Positions 11,279 to 23,100 are shown, counted from the stretch's first letter. The stretch: 64,000 nucleotides of DNA from Synechococcus sp. CS-1328 (GCF_025128095.1 NZ_JAHLYT010000007.1:27873-91872), one strand, 5' to 3'. Numbers and translations: made by a program. Notes: generated from the sequence alone by a model not told the origin.

Positions 11279-12160
11279 TCAGACGGCCGCCAACGCCTCG
11301 GTCATGGCCAGTTCTTCGGCCTCGATGCTCCACTCCAGCTCACTGGTCACCTTGGGGGGACCGGAGAAGCTGCCGGTCACGGCGGCGGTGAGTTCCGGCT
11401 TCGAGGAGGTGGCCACCGGGATGTAGCGGTCGTCGATGGCGCCCATGCCACTGGGATCAAAGGCCCGCCAGCCGGCCCCCGGCAGATACACCTCTGCCCA
11501 GGCATGCAGGTCGTAGCGTTTCGGCCTCGGCTCCACTAGGTGATAGCCGCTCACGAAGCGGGCCGGCAGGCCCACACAGCGGCAGGTCTCGATCATCAGC
11601 ATCGCCAGGTCACGGCACGACCCCACCCGCTCCTTGAGCGTGCGGCCGGCCGGCCAGGCCGGGCCGATGTGGCGCTGGGTGTATTTCACCCGGTCCTGGA
11701 TGATCTCCACCAGCTGATTCAGGAACATCAGCGCCCGCTGGTCGGAGCCCATCAGCGCCTCCTGGGCCAGGTCCACCGCTGCCGGATCGTGCTGGCCATT
11801 CGGTAACCAGCCTTGGAGACTTCCCAGCAGATCGCTGTTGAGATGGCCCATCGGATAGGGCAGCAGCGGTTCGTTCTCCTCCAGGCAAATGGTCAGGGGT
11901 GCCGGCACTAGGGTGTCCACCACACTGATGGCCTTCACCTCAAACACCTCGGTGGCGTCGAGGAAGCGGGCCCGCAGGATCTCATCACCGCTGGCGGCGA
12001 TCAACGGATAGAGGCGGCTGGGTTCGGGGGTGATGCTCAGCCCAAAGGAGCGCAGGTGTTGAAAACCGTGGCCGCGGGGCCTCAGGCAGAAGCGGTGCGG
12101 ACCGAGCAGCACCGGTGCGCTGTAGCGATACGTGAGGGTGTGGGTGACGCGGGCGCGCAT
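11279..12160 (-). CDS. Transglutaminase-like cysteine peptidase family protein
   Basis: This 293-residue protein has the N-terminal beta-rich domain typical of bacterial transglutaminase-like proteins (HTLTYRYSAPV at the start) and a papain-fold core. The expected triad is visible: Cys in RVGSCRDLAML, His in YDLHAWAEVYLP and Asp in AFDPSGMG. No signal peptide is seen, so it is probably cytoplasmic. It follows the alpha-E gene by 31 bp and is part of the ATP-grasp/alpha-E/transglutaminase set that recurs across bacteria. Family knowledge suggests amide-bond chemistry (peptidase or transamidase), with peptides made by the ATP-grasp partner as possible substrates; the substrate is not known. Confidence 0.9.
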   Translation of the reverse strand: MRARVTHTLTYRYSAPVLLGPHRFCLRPRGHGFQHLRSFGLSITPEPSRLYPLIAASGDEILRARFLDATEVFEVKAISVVDTLVPAPLTICLEENEPLLPYPMGHLNSDLLGSLQGWLPNGQHDPAAVDLAQEALMGSDQRALMFLNQLVEIIQDRVKYTQRHIGPAWPAGRTLKERVGSCRDLAMLMIETCRCVGLPARFVSGYHLVEPRPKRYDLHAWAEVYLPGAGWRAFDPSGMGAIDDRYIPVATSSKPELTAAVTGSFSGPPKVTSELEWSIEAEELAMTEALAAV

Positions 12161-12191
12161 GCCGGTGGAGTGGAGCCGCTGGATGGGGAGA

Positions 12192-13172
12192 TCAGGCGTC
12201 GGAGCTGTCGCTGCTGTCCGAGCTGGCGGGGATGGCCACCTCGAAGTAACGGGCCTCGATCAGATCGTGGATGGCGTTGAGATCGCTCTGAAAGGCGTCG
12301 ATCGCCTCGTGCAGACCGGTGGCGATCAGATCGTCGATGCGGGTGTAACTCCAGCGGGCCAGGGTGAGGCCACTCAGGCATTCGAGTGCATCGGGAGCAC
12401 CGGGTACGGAGCGGCCCTGCACGATCCTGAGGGTGTCGTGAATGCGCTCCAGGCAGTAACGCACCGAACGGGGAAACACCGGATCCAGCAGCAGGAAGGC
12501 GGCCACGGCCTTGGGTTCGATCGCCCGCTGGCTCGACTGGCGGAACATCTGATAGGCCCCGGCCGAACGCAGCAGGGAAATCCACTGCAGTTCGTCGAGC
12601 ACACCACCCACCTCCTCCGGGCTCGGCAACAGCAGGAAGTACTTCACATCGAGGATACGGGTGGTCTTGTCGGCCCGCTCGATCAGGCGACCCAGCCGGC
12701 TGAACTGCCAGGAGAGATCGCGGCTGAGGGTGGCATCGGTGATGCCATAGAACAATTGGCAGCCCCGCCGGATCTCATGCAGTTGCTCCTGGGGAGGCTT
12801 TCGCCAGAACGCCTCATTTTCCTGCAGGGTCCAGTAGAGATCGTTCATGTGCTCCCACATCTCTGTGGTGATCACTTCGCGGATCTGGCGAGCGTTCTCG
12901 CGGGCGACGGCGATGCAATTGACGATGCTGTTGGGGTTCTCGGCTTCGTGCACCAGAAACTGCACCACGTCGGTGGGCGAGCCCGCTGGGCAGAGCTTGT
13001 CGAACAGCTCGCGATCCCCACTGGCGTCGATCAGGGGCAGCCAGGGTTCAGCGCTGCCGGGCGGGCAGTCGAGCGCCATGGCTTCACTGACCTCCACGAA
13101 GCGGGAGATGTTCTCGGCCCGCTCCACATAGCGGTTGATCCAGTAGAGCGATTCAGCGACGCGGCTCAGCAT
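12192..13172 (-). CDS. Alpha-E domain protein
   Basis: This 326-residue all-helical protein opens MLSRVAESLYWINRYVERAEN, the hallmark of the alpha-E family found next to circularly permuted ATP-grasp genes. The start ATG overlaps the end of the ATP-grasp gene by 7 bp, so the two are translationally coupled. The C-terminus is a Ser/Asp repeat (SSDSSDSSDA). The family has no confirmed activity; it is generally considered a partner of the ATP-grasp enzyme. No membrane segment or signal peptide is visible. Confidence 0.92.
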   Translation of the reverse strand: MLSRVAESLYWINRYVERAENISRFVEVSEAMALDCPPGSAEPWLPLIDASGDRELFDKLCPAGSPTDVVQFLVHEAENPNSIVNCIAVARENARQIREVITTEMWEHMNDLYWTLQENEAFWRKPPQEQLHEIRRGCQLFYGITDATLSRDLSWQFSRLGRLIERADKTTRILDVKYFLLLPSPEEVGGVLDELQWISLLRSAGAYQMFRQSSQRAIEPKAVAAFLLLDPVFPRSVRYCLERIHDTLRIVQGRSVPGAPDALECLSGLTLARWSYTRIDDLIATGLHEAIDAFQSDLNAIHDLIEARYFEVAIPASSDSSDSSDA

Positions 13173-14623
13173 GCGCCCGCCTCCTCGCTCTGGCGTTCGT
13201 CCACGATCCAGGTGTCCTTGCAGCCGCCCCCCTGGGAGGAGTTCACCACCAGGGAACCCCGCCGCAGGGCCACGCGGGTCAGTCCTCCCGGGCTGACCCA
13301 GGCCCCCTTGCCGCGCAGCACGTAGGGCCGCAGATCGACATGGCAGGGGAAGAGTTCGCCTTCGCTGAGGGAGGGAACGGTGGAGAGATCCAGGGTGGGC
13401 TGGGCAATGTAATTGCGGGGATTGGCCTTGATCTTGTCGGCGAATTCGCTGATCTCAGCGGCGCTGGCATGGGGGCCGATCAGCATGCCGTAACCACCGG
13501 CCTCGGCCACGGCCTTGACCACCAGTTCGCCGAGATGGGCCAGCACGTAGGCCTGATCCTCGTCTCGTGAGCAGAGGTAGGTGGGCACGTTCTCGATGAT
13601 CGGTTCCTCGCTGAGGTAGTAGCGGATCATCTCCGGCACATAGGCATAGATCAACTTGTCGTCTGCCACGCCGGTGCCGGGGGCGTTGGCGATCGCGACG
13701 CGGCCGGCGCGGTAGGCGGCCATCAGGCCGCGCACGCCCAGCATCGAGTCGCTGCGGAACACCGCCGGATCGAGGAAGTCGTCGTCAATGCGGCGATAGA
13801 TCACATCCACCGCCTCGAGCCCGCTGGTGCTGCGCATCCAGACCCGGTCGTCCTGGCAGATCAGATCGCGCCCCTCGACCAGCTGAATGCCCATCTGCTG
13901 GGCGAGATAGCTGTGCTCGAAATAGGCACTGTTGAACACACCGGGCGTCAGCAGCACCACCTTCGGCGTTTCGGTCCAGGGGGCGAGTTCCCGCAGGGTC
14001 TGCAGCAGGTGGGAGGGGTAGTCGTCGATCGGCTGGACGGTGCGGCCCTGGAAGAGGCTGGGGAACATGCGCTTCATCACGCGCCGGTTCTCCAGGAAGT
14101 AGGCCACCCCGGACGGGCAGCGGAGGTTGTCCTCCAGCACGCGCCAGGTGCCTTGGCCGTCGCGGACCAGATCCAGGCCGGAAACGTGGCACCAGCGGCC
14201 CAGCGGCAGCTCGAAGCCCTGCATCTGGGGCCGCCAGCCCTGGGAGCTCTCGACGTCGGCGCGGGGGATGACCCCGTCGTTGAGGATCTTCTGATCGCCG
14301 TAGACATCGGCCAGGAAGTGGTCGATCGCTTCGAGGCGCTGGATCAGGCCCAGTTCCAGCCTCTGCCATTCCCCGACGGCGATCAGCCGCGGCAGAGGAT
14401 CAAAGGGCAGGATCCGTTCGACGCCGCGGTTGCCGGAATCATTGAGGCGGAAGGTCGCCCCGAGGCGCTTGAGCAGCATGCCGGCGGCGGCATGGTTGCG
14501 GTTGAGTTCCTCAAGCCCCAGGTTGCCGAGCGAGGAGAGCAGGGGCCGCAGTGCCGCCCGGGGTTCATCGGTGGAGCTGAAGTACTCGTCGTAGCCGCGG
14601 TTGGGTTTGTACTCGGTAAACAT
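13166..14623 (-). CDS. Circularly permuted type-2 ATP-grasp protein
   Basis: This 485-residue protein is the first gene of the cluster. Sequence typical of the family includes YDEYFSSTDEPR near the N-terminus, HFLADVYGDQKILNDGVIP, VLEDNLRCPSGVAYFLENR, and a C-terminal glycine-rich ATP-binding region (VVKAVAEAGGYGMLIGPHAS). ATP-grasp enzymes form amide or thioester bonds through acyl phosphates, and this subgroup is thought to make short peptides or modify proteins with its alpha-E and transglutaminase neighbours. The ATG at 14623 is well placed, with a 647-bp non-coding region upstream that should contain the cluster promoter. Confidence 0.92.
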   Translation of the reverse strand: MFTEYKPNRGYDEYFSSTDEPRAALRPLLSSLGNLGLEELNRNHAAAGMLLKRLGATFRLNDSGNRGVERILPFDPLPRLIAVGEWQRLELGLIQRLEAIDHFLADVYGDQKILNDGVIPRADVESSQGWRPQMQGFELPLGRWCHVSGLDLVRDGQGTWRVLEDNLRCPSGVAYFLENRRVMKRMFPSLFQGRTVQPIDDYPSHLLQTLRELAPWTETPKVVLLTPGVFNSAYFEHSYLAQQMGIQLVEGRDLICQDDRVWMRSTSGLEAVDVIYRRIDDDFLDPAVFRSDSMLGVRGLMAAYRAGRVAIANAPGTGVADDKLIYAYVPEMIRYYLSEEPIIENVPTYLCSRDEDQAYVLAHLGELVVKAVAEAGGYGMLIGPHASAAEISEFADKIKANPRNYIAQPTLDLSTVPSLSEGELFPCHVDLRPYVLRGKGAWVSPGGLTRVALRRGSLVVNSSQGGGCKDTWIVDERQSEEAGAC

Positions 14624-15270
14624 GTCCCGGCTCCGGCTGACCTTGCCGGATCATGCTGAGCGCCGGGGGCACCTCTGAGTATGAACGGCTACGGAATGGC
14701 TGCTTGGCGTCTGGAGCTTCATGCCATCTTTCGCTGTTTTTCTGCCAGGTGGTCCGTTTCGAACAGTGTGGATGGCTGAAACCGGTTAGGGGGCGTCGGA
14801 AGCCGGCTTTGTACTGAGGCTACGGCCCTGGCCCAGCTCCGTGGCTGTCGCCTTGGCCCCGCTCTGCTCCTGAGGTTTCGTGGGAGGCAGGTCGCGTGGA
14901 GCCGGGGGCTGCTGGTTGCCTGAATGGCTTCCTGATCCGTTGTGAAGGTGACAGGTTTTTCAAAGCGCTGCGCCTACAATGGTGAGATCGTATGGATGAA
15001 TGTTGATTGAGTTTGTTCAGGGCTCAAGCCTGGGCAAGCGTCAGGGTCGTTGACGCGACCCATCGCGACCCATCGCATCAGAGGCAGTGTGCCGATCCGG
15101 CACTTTCATCGTAATTTCGCCGCCACCGCTTCTCCTGGAAACGCCTTTTCCTGCAGAAGCACTGTTGATCGGAAACCCTGCGGATTCAACACACCCCCGA
15201 CCCGCAACAACTCCCGACACGCACCAGCGCCGCGCCATCTGGTCAACTCTCGTTCTGCACCCCCCCTGTC
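14624..15270. other. Long divergent intergenic region with no convincing gene
   Basis: This 647-bp stretch separates the ATP-grasp gene (minus) from the PilZ gene (plus). Short open frames on both strands near 15041-15274 lack codon bias, homology or ribosome sites. A good minus-10 hexamer for plus-strand transcription lies at 14975-14980, leaving up to 290 nt of transcribed leader before the PilZ start. A small RNA or long 5' leader is possible but not shown. Confidence 0.5.
14975..14980 (+). promoter_or_regulatory. Putative minus-10 element (TACAAT)
   Basis: TACAAT at 14975-14980 differs from the sigma-70 consensus by one base. No strong minus-35 is seen at 17 bp; TGACAG lies 20 bp upstream. 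It points toward the PilZ gene. Confidence 0.35.
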
Positions 15271-15756
15271 ATGACCTCCCTGGGCCACTACCTCCCGTTC
15301 AGCGATGCTGATGGCGGACTAGCCCTGGAGTACTCGGGCAGCTTCTTCGCCGGCACCTCTCTGCAGCCGTCGATCGGCCCCAGCGACGATCAGGAGACCC
15401 GCCGCCATCTCCGCAATCCGGTGGAGGCCTGCCGCCCGATCGCCGTGCAGGTGCTGGATGAGGACGGCCAACCGGCCTCCGCCTGGTATCTCGCCGACAT
15501 CCTCGATGTGAGCGTGGGCGGCTTCTGTCTGCTGATCACGGAGGATCAGCCCATGCCTCTGGCCCAGCTCCTGCGGGTGCGGCTGGATCTGCGGCCCCAC
15601 CCCTCCTTCGGCGTGGATGTGATGCCGGCTGAGCTGCGCTGGTTCGTGCGCGCTGGCTTCATCGTCACCCTTGGAGTGGGATTCGAGAAGCCCCTGGAGA
15701 CCCTGCCGCCCCTGCTGCCCTGCCGCCGCTCCACCAAGCGCGAAATCGCTGCATGA
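15271..15756 (+). CDS. PilZ domain protein (likely cyclic-di-GMP receptor)
   Basis: This 161-residue single-domain protein carries both PilZ ligand motifs: RRHLR at 44-48 (RxxxR) and DVSVGG at 79-84 (DxSxxG). In the family these bind c-di-GMP, so this is a probable receptor rather than an enzyme. There is no membrane segment. It is the only receptor candidate in a window that also holds five GGDEF/EAL/HD-GYP-type domains in four proteins, although it is 9 kb from the nearest. It has a 647-bp upstream non-coding region and stands alone between the ATP-grasp cluster and ureC. The target process is unknown. Confidence 0.87.
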   Translation: MTSLGHYLPFSDADGGLALEYSGSFFAGTSLQPSIGPSDDQETRRHLRNPVEACRPIAVQVLDEDGQPASAWYLADILDVSVGGFCLLITEDQPMPLAQLLRVRLDLRPHPSFGVDVMPAELRWFVRAGFIVTLGVGFEKPLETLPPLLPCRRSTKREIAA

Positions 15757-15875
15757 ACAGGTTTCAGCACAAGGTTTCAGGTTTCAGTGCAACCCCACTG
15801 CACACTGGAGACTCGATCAGGCCAAAGCGCAGGTCTCAGCGCCGGACAAGTTGCAAGCGTCAGAGGCTGCAAGCC

Positions 15876-17603
<1,728 letters not shown>

Positions 17604-17705
17604 GGCCGGAGCTTTGGGGGGGACCGGCCAGGGCCGGGAGGCGGAGGAAGTGGAACGGGTGTGGTGGCGGATTGGGTGCCAGGGCTGTCAGCCCAGCGGG
17701 GGGAG

Positions 17706-18023
17706 TCAGTCCAGCGGTCCGTTCACCAGGCCGTTGAAGCCGAACACCTGGCGCTCTCCGGCGAACGGCACCAGCTGCACCTCGCGGCTGTCGCCCGGCT
17801 CGAAGCGGATGGCGGTGCCGGCCGGGATGTCGAGCCGCAGGCCCCGGGCGGCGTCGCGGTCGAACTTGAGGGCACTGTTGGCCTCGTGGAAATGGAAGTG
17901 CGACCCCACCTGAATCGGCCGGTCGCCGCTGTTGGCCACCAGCAGGGTGGTGACCGGACGCCCGGCGTTGAGTTCAAGCGTGCCGGGTTCGCTCAGCAGT
18001 TCGCCAGGAATCAGGGGGGCCAT
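17706..18023 (-). CDS. ureB: Urease subunit beta
   Basis: This 105-residue small structural subunit starts [10 protein letters not shown] and carries [20 protein letters not shown] and the [14 protein letters not shown] segment found in all UreB proteins. It assembles with UreA and UreC into the urease trimer. It starts 54 bp after ureA on the same strand, consistent with a ureABC operon. Confidence 0.97.
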   Translation of the reverse strand: MAPLIPGELLSEPGTLELNAGRPVTTLLVANSGDRPIQVGSHFHFHEANSALKFDRDAARGLRLDIPAGTAIRFEPGDSREVQLVPFAGERQVFGFNGLVNGPLD

Positions 18024-18077
18024 GGTGGGCAGCGGCTGCGGGGGGACAGGAAACGGCTGGGGATCAGTGGATCGGGA

Positions 18078-18380
18078 TCAGCGGATCGGATCGTGCAGGG
18101 TGACCAGCTTGGTGCCATCGGGAAACACGGCCTCGATCTGCACCTCGTCGATCAGTTCAGGTATCCCTTCCATCACCTGGTCGCGGTTCAGCCAGGTGCT
18201 TCCTTCGGCCATCAGCTCGGCCACGGTTCTGCCATCGCGGGCACCTTCGAGCACCTGGAAGCTGAGCCAGGCCACGGCTTCCGGGTGGTTGAGCCTGAGG
18301 CCGCGGCCCAGGCGCCGCTCCGCCAGCAGAGCGGCGGTCACGATCAGGAGCTTGTCCTTCTCCTGGGGGGTCAGGTGCAT
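18078..18380 (-). CDS. ureA: Urease subunit gamma
   Basis: This 100-residue subunit starts [13 protein letters not shown], exactly the family's usual start and length. An upstream in-frame ATG (18422) would add 14 unconserved residues and is rejected. Conserved segments include [12 protein letters not shown] and [15 protein letters not shown]. It is the first gene of ureABC. In related picocyanobacteria ureD normally sits directly upstream; here ureD is 7.4 kb away beyond an accessory block. Confidence 0.97.
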   Translation of the reverse strand: MHLTPQEKDKLLIVTAALLAERRLGRGLRLNHPEAVAWLSFQVLEGARDGRTVAELMAEGSTWLNRDQVMEGIPELIDEVQIEAVFPDGTKLVTLHDPIR

Positions 18381-18494
18381 GGCGCCTGGGAGGGTGCGGC
18401 GAGCGGGTCTGGATCCATGCACTCTGACAGCGGTAGGTCGCTCTGGACCGTTCAGGGAGAACGGGCGGGCGGAGGTGGTCGGTGGCCCCGGCTT

Positions 18495-19331
18495 CTACAA
18501 GGCCACCTCTCGGGTGGTCTTGAAGAACATCGATTTGGGGTCGAAGGCTTTCACCTGCCTGGTCAGGGCGTCCAGGCTGATGGGGAGGCAGTCCTGGGAG
18601 GGGTTGCGGGGGCAGAGGTTGGGCACCAGTTCCGCACCGGCTGCGGCTTGCGAGTTGTAGGACCAGCGCAGGCTGCGCCCCCCGAACAGCCTCTGTTGTG
18701 GTGCCCGGGTGAGGGCGGGAATGAGCAGATCGAAGCTGGCGGCCTGGTAGCGCCCAGCAGGCAGGCGCAGCAGCAGGTTGCGGCTCAGCTTCTCGCCGGG
18801 GTGGATCACGTCGTCCAGGAACAGCCAGCCGGTGGAGAGGGTGCGGCCGGGCTCGGCGGGTGCGAAGCGCTCGGCCCGGTCCTGGGGCCCCAGCAGATAG
18901 AGCACCTCGGTGGCCCGATCGGCGAATCCAGGATCCTCGCCATGCTGCTGGAGACGGATCCCCTTGAGCTGCCACACGCTGGGGAGCAGGTAGAGGTTGC
19001 GGCTGCTGGAGTTGGAGGCGGTGATCTCCAGCTCCAGCTCCAGGTTGGGCCGGCCCGCCACCTGGGTGGGCCGCAGCCTGCGGCTGGGGCTCACGTTGAT
19101 CTGCAGGCTGAGGCTCGCCGGGGCCATCTCCGGCACCAGGATCTCCTTCCAGATGAAGGTGTAGGCGCCCCAGGTGGCCGCCACCACGATGCCGATCGAC
19201 TGGATCCAGTTGTGCAGGTGATTGGAGCGTGCCCAGGAGGGCACCGGGTCCTTGGTCACTGCCGCCCCGTCAGTCGTCGCCCCAGTCGGTGCAGGCGCGG
19301 TGGCGGGCGTCGTCGGGTCGGGCTCGGCCAT
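18495..19331 (-). CDS. Membrane-anchored protein of unknown function in CHAT operon
   Basis: This 278-residue protein has a Thr/Pro/Ala-rich N-terminus, one hydrophobic segment (about 44-62, containing IGIVVAATWGAYTFIW), then a beta-rich region without a recognised domain. The likely topology places the C-terminal domain in the periplasm, but the orientation is uncertain. It starts 3 bp after the stop of the upstream gene, which in turn starts 3 bp after the CHAT gene, so the three are very likely co-transcribed. I do not recognise the family. It could be an anchor, sensor or substrate for the secreted CHAT protein; that is inference from gene order only. Confidence 0.75.
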   Translation of the reverse strand: MAEPDPTTPATAPAPTGATTDGAAVTKDPVPSWARSNHLHNWIQSIGIVVAATWGAYTFIWKEILVPEMAPASLSLQINVSPSRRLRPTQVAGRPNLELELEITASNSSSRNLYLLPSVWQLKGIRLQQHGEDPGFADRATEVLYLLGPQDRAERFAPAEPGRTLSTGWLFLDDVIHPGEKLSRNLLLRLPAGRYQAASFDLLIPALTRAPQQRLFGGRSLRWSYNSQAAAGAELVPNLCPRNPSQDCLPISLDALTRQVKAFDPKSMFFKTTREVAL

Positions 19332-19334
19332 CGC

Positions 19335-20186
19335 TCAGGGACGGGAGGCCGCGAACACCTCACCGACCCGGCGGGGGCAGCGCAGGGGTTTGCGGCAGGT
19401 GGCCGTCAGGGCGTCGCTGACACTGGTGAGGGCCCGGTTGCCCGGATCGACGCCCACCTCGCTCAGAAGCTTCGGATCGCTGACGCGGTCCGCCGCCAGG
19501 CCGTTCATGGCCGCGGCGGTGCAGGGGGAGGCGGTGGCGCCGAACCCGCTGAGCAGGGCATAGGCCCGCTGGCTGCGGGTGCCCTGGAGGGCCGCGTCAG
19601 GGCTGGCGTAGGCCGTGCGCGCCGGCGAGAGCTTGTGGGCCGGGAGGCTGGGCTTGAGCCCCGGGCTGGAATCCAGCAGGACACCCGCCAGGCAGACGGC
19701 CTGCAGGTTGGCGGCCGCCCCCGGGCTGGCGGTACCGCTGCTCTGACGGGCGAGGAACGCCTGGCCGAGGCCGGTGGCGATCCAGTAGGCGATCCCCCAG
19801 GTGCCGTAGCGCTCCCGTTCGCCCCTGAGGGACTTGGCATCGAGCAGCAGTTCGCCGCTGTCGGGGCAGTAGAGGGCGCTGGTGTCGGCACTGGCGCCTC
19901 GGGCTCCGGGGCAGCCGGCCGCAACGGTGCCGCCGGCGCTCACCAGCCGCAGCCTGGGCCAGGACAGGGGGGCGGTGGCTGGATCCCCCTTCCAGGCTTG
20001 CTGCAGGGAGCGGCTGGCGGCCTGCACCGCGGTCTCCAGGTCAGCCGCTGGATTCGGGGCGGCAGCGGCTGCTGGGGCCAGGGCGGCGCCGGTGCTGGCA
20101 GCCAGCAGCAGGCTCGCCATCAGCAACCCGGGGGTCGAGGTCTGGGACACGACGGCAGGTGGGTGGGGTTGGTTCAGTGTGTTCAA
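19335..20186 (-). CDS. Secreted protein resembling a degenerate neutral zinc metallopeptidase
   Basis: This protein of up to 283 residues has a hydrophobic Ala-rich N-terminus that looks like a signal peptide (about 21-45). The first codon at 20186 is TTG; an ATG at 20120 (residue 23) is an alternative start. The mature part resembles the YpfJ-type putative neutral zinc metallopeptidases: ALYCPDSGELLLDAKSL, GIAYWIATGLGQAFLAR and LQAVCLAGVLL occupy the places of that family's CP..vylD, HExxH helix and C.aG blocks. The zinc-binding HExxH is absent; the helix reads ATGLGQ. If the relationship is right, this is a pseudo-enzyme. The family assignment is tentative, made by eye. It is 3 bp from both neighbours, so it is probably made together with the CHAT protein. 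Confidence 0.68.
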   Translation of the reverse strand: MNTLNQPHPPAVVSQTSTPGLLMASLLLAASTGAALAPAAAAAPNPAADLETAVQAASRSLQQAWKGDPATAPLSWPRLRLVSAGGTVAAGCPGARGASADTSALYCPDSGELLLDAKSLRGERERYGTWGIAYWIATGLGQAFLARQSSGTASPGAAANLQAVCLAGVLLDSSPGLKPSLPAHKLSPARTAYASPDAALQGTRSQRAYALLSGFGATASPCTAAAMNGLAADRVSDPKLLSEVGVDPGNRALTSVSDALTATCRKPLRCPRRVGEVFAASRP

Positions 20187-20189
20187 CCC

Positions 20190-23100
20190 TCATAGGCCCG
20201 GCAAGGGAGCGGTGTCGCCGGTGAGCTGCCAGGCGGCCCAGTATTTGTGGTCCTTCCACTCCTTGTGCCTGGGGTTGGTGCGGAACTCCTCCTGGACCTG
20301 GACGAGAGCGCCCTGCCTGCCTTGGCCGGCCTTGAGCAAGGTGTAGTAGCGCTGCATGAACACGGCGGTGGCCTCGTCATCCACCTTCCAGAGCGAGAGC
20401 AGGGTGGTGCGGGCGCCGGCCACGGTGAGCGCTCGTTGCAGGCCGTACACCCCCTCCCCGCTCTGGCTGACGCCCGTGGCGGTGTCGCAGGCGGAGAGCA
20501 CCACCAGTTCGGTGCCTTCCAGCTGCAAGCGGGAGGCTTCCTTGGCGGTGAGGTAGCCGTCGTCGTCTCCATCGCGGGGGGAGGCGGCCAGGGCTTGCGC
20601 GGAGGCGCCCTGGACCGGCCGCCGATGGCGGTTGGCGCCGCTCAGCACAATGCCGCTGTTCAACAGGGGGTCACCGGTGCTGGCTGGAGGGCCCGAGAAG
20701 GCGGCACTCCGGCTCCTCGGGCCCTGGTTGACGGGGGAGGGCTGGGGATCCGAGAAAAAGCCATGGCTGGCGACATGGAGCACCCTGGGCCCTTTGATGC
20801 GTTGCAGGGCGGGCGCGGTGGCCTGCGATCCCGTGAGCAGGGTGGCCTTGAGCTGAGCCGCGATCTCCTGCCCTTCGTTCTTGGTCGCCCGCAGGGAAGC
20901 CCAGGGGGTGCCAGGGGCCCCGAACTCTGGATCGGCGATCACCAGGGCCTGACCAGCTTGCACCTGGGTCGTTCGAGGCTTTGGGAGCAGATCGCGGCCG
21001 CTTGTGATCAGCCGCAGCCGCACCACCTCGGCCAGCCAGCGGGGGCCTTGCCCAGGGCCCAGGGACTCCGGTGCGGGCAGGGCCGCAAAGGGAATGCGGC
21101 TGAGTTCGCCATCGGGGGAGAGGAACCACTGGTTGCGGTCCTTGAGCTGGCTCAGGAGCGCAGGGGGGAACACCTTGTCCCTCACCTGCACCCAGGCGTC
21201 GTTGGGGGATTGCTCCCCCCTCTCGGAGATCTTCAGGGCGTTGCGGATGAGCGGCTCAATCCCGGAGGCCAGGCCGAGATCGTGGCTGGTGATGCGGCCA
21301 TCGGGGAACAGCCGCAAGGCTAGATAGCGCGGCTCCCCCCAGCGCTTGTCAATGGGCTGGCGGCCGTCATAGGGCCGATACCTCTGGAACTCCACCAGCA
21401 CCCCGTCGGCAGGGAGAACGCGGGCGACCTCCCCGGGTTCCACCAGATGGGGCTGCAGAGCGGGCAGCAGGCGATAGAGCTGCTTCTCCAGATCACCCAC
21501 TTGCTGCTGGAGCGTCTGCCGCTGGGGGGGGCTGAGGTTCACATCCGCCAGGCGACTGGTGAGGCCGGCAATCTGCTGGCTGAGCTCCTGCTGGGGGCCC
21601 GGCGAGCGGGCGAGCAGTGCCAGACGCTGTTCGATCTCCTGGAGCAGCCCCTGGCGGTTCAGCCGGGTGAACAGGGCCAGGGAGGTGCCGTCGGGGGAGA
21701 GGCCGGCGAAGGTGTACGCGAATTCCCAGGCTTGGTCAAGCACGTCAATCTGGGCTCGCCGCTGGGCCTCCGGCAGTAAAGGCACTTCTCGTTGCAGAAA
21801 CAGTGTTTGGATACGGATGCCACGACGCAGGAAGGGCTCTGCTTTCGCATAGGCGCCCTGGTTCACGTAAAGGAATGCGAGGTTGTTGAGGCTGGTGGCT
21901 GTATCGGGATGATCGGCCCCCAGCGCCTTCTCGTAGATCGACAGGGCGCGGATGGAGAAGGGTTCGGCCTGGGCGTAGGCGCCCTGACGGCTGTAAAGCG
22001 CTGCGAGGTTGTTGAGGCTTTTGGCAGTATCGCGGTGATCGGACCCAAGGACCTTCTCCTTAATCGCCAAAGCGCGAAGGTGGAGGAGCTCGGCCTTGGT
22101 GTAGGCGCCCTGGCTGTCGTACAGCGCTGCCAGGTTGTTGAGGCTGGTGGCGGTCTCGGGGTGATCAGGCCCCAGCACCTTCTCGTTGATTGCCAGGGTG
22201 CGGATGTAGAGGGGCTCGGCCTTGGAATAGGCGCCTTGCTCCCAGTAGAGCAGGGCGAGGTCATTGAGGCTGGTGGAGGTATCGGGGTGATCGGGCCCCA
22301 GAGCCTTCTCCTGGATCGCCAGCGCCCGAAGGTAGAGCGGCTCGGCCTTGGCGTAAGCGCCCTGGAGTTGGTAAAGATTTGCGAGGTTGTTTAAGCCGAT
22401 GGCGGTACCAGGGTGATCGGGGCCCAGAGCCTTTTCCCTGATCGCCAAGGAGCGGCGGTAGAGAGGCTCGGCCTTGGCGTAAGCACCCAGACTGTCGTAA
22501 AGCGTTGCGAGGTTGTTGAGTCTGATTGCGGTATCGGGGTGATCGGGCCCCAGCGCCTTCTCACTGATCGCCAGGGCGCGGATGTAGAGGGGCTCAGCCT
22601 TGGCATAGGCGCCCTGGTTGAGGAAGAGCAGTGCGAGGTTGCTGAGGCTTTGAGCTGTCCCGGGGTGATCAGGCCCTAGCGCCTTCTCGTTGATTGCCAG
22701 GGCGCGGATGTAGAGGGGCTCGGCCTTGGCGTAGTTGCCCTGGTTGTCATACAACTCCGCGAGGTTATTGAGGCTGTTGGCGGTCTCGGGGTGATCGGGC
22801 CCCAGCGTCTTCTCTCTGATGGCCAAGGCGCGAAGGTGGAGGGGCTCAGCCTTGGCGTAAGCTCCCTGTTCATTGTGTAACTGCGCGAGGTTGTTGAGGC
22901 CTCTGGCTGTGCCGGGGTGATCTGGCCCCAGGAGTTGTTCCATCAAGGCTAGAACCTTTACCTGTATCTGCGTCGCCTCGTGATACTTGCCTTGCTGATA
23001 AAGGGCCGTCACCTGGCGATTCAACTCAACAACTTCTGATAGCAAGGTGTTGCTGCTCTCTCCATTGGCCTGGGTCACTACTGCAGGCCGATCAGGGGCC

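Noticed and set aside
15041..15274. Short open frames upstream of the PilZ gene on both strands
   Set aside because: There is no ribosome site or recognisable sequence, the frames overlap each other antisense, and their composition is unlike the neighbouring genes.
21836..23015. CRISPR-like regular repeats
   Set aside because: The 126-bp period encodes in-frame TPR units with no spacers and no cas genes nearby.
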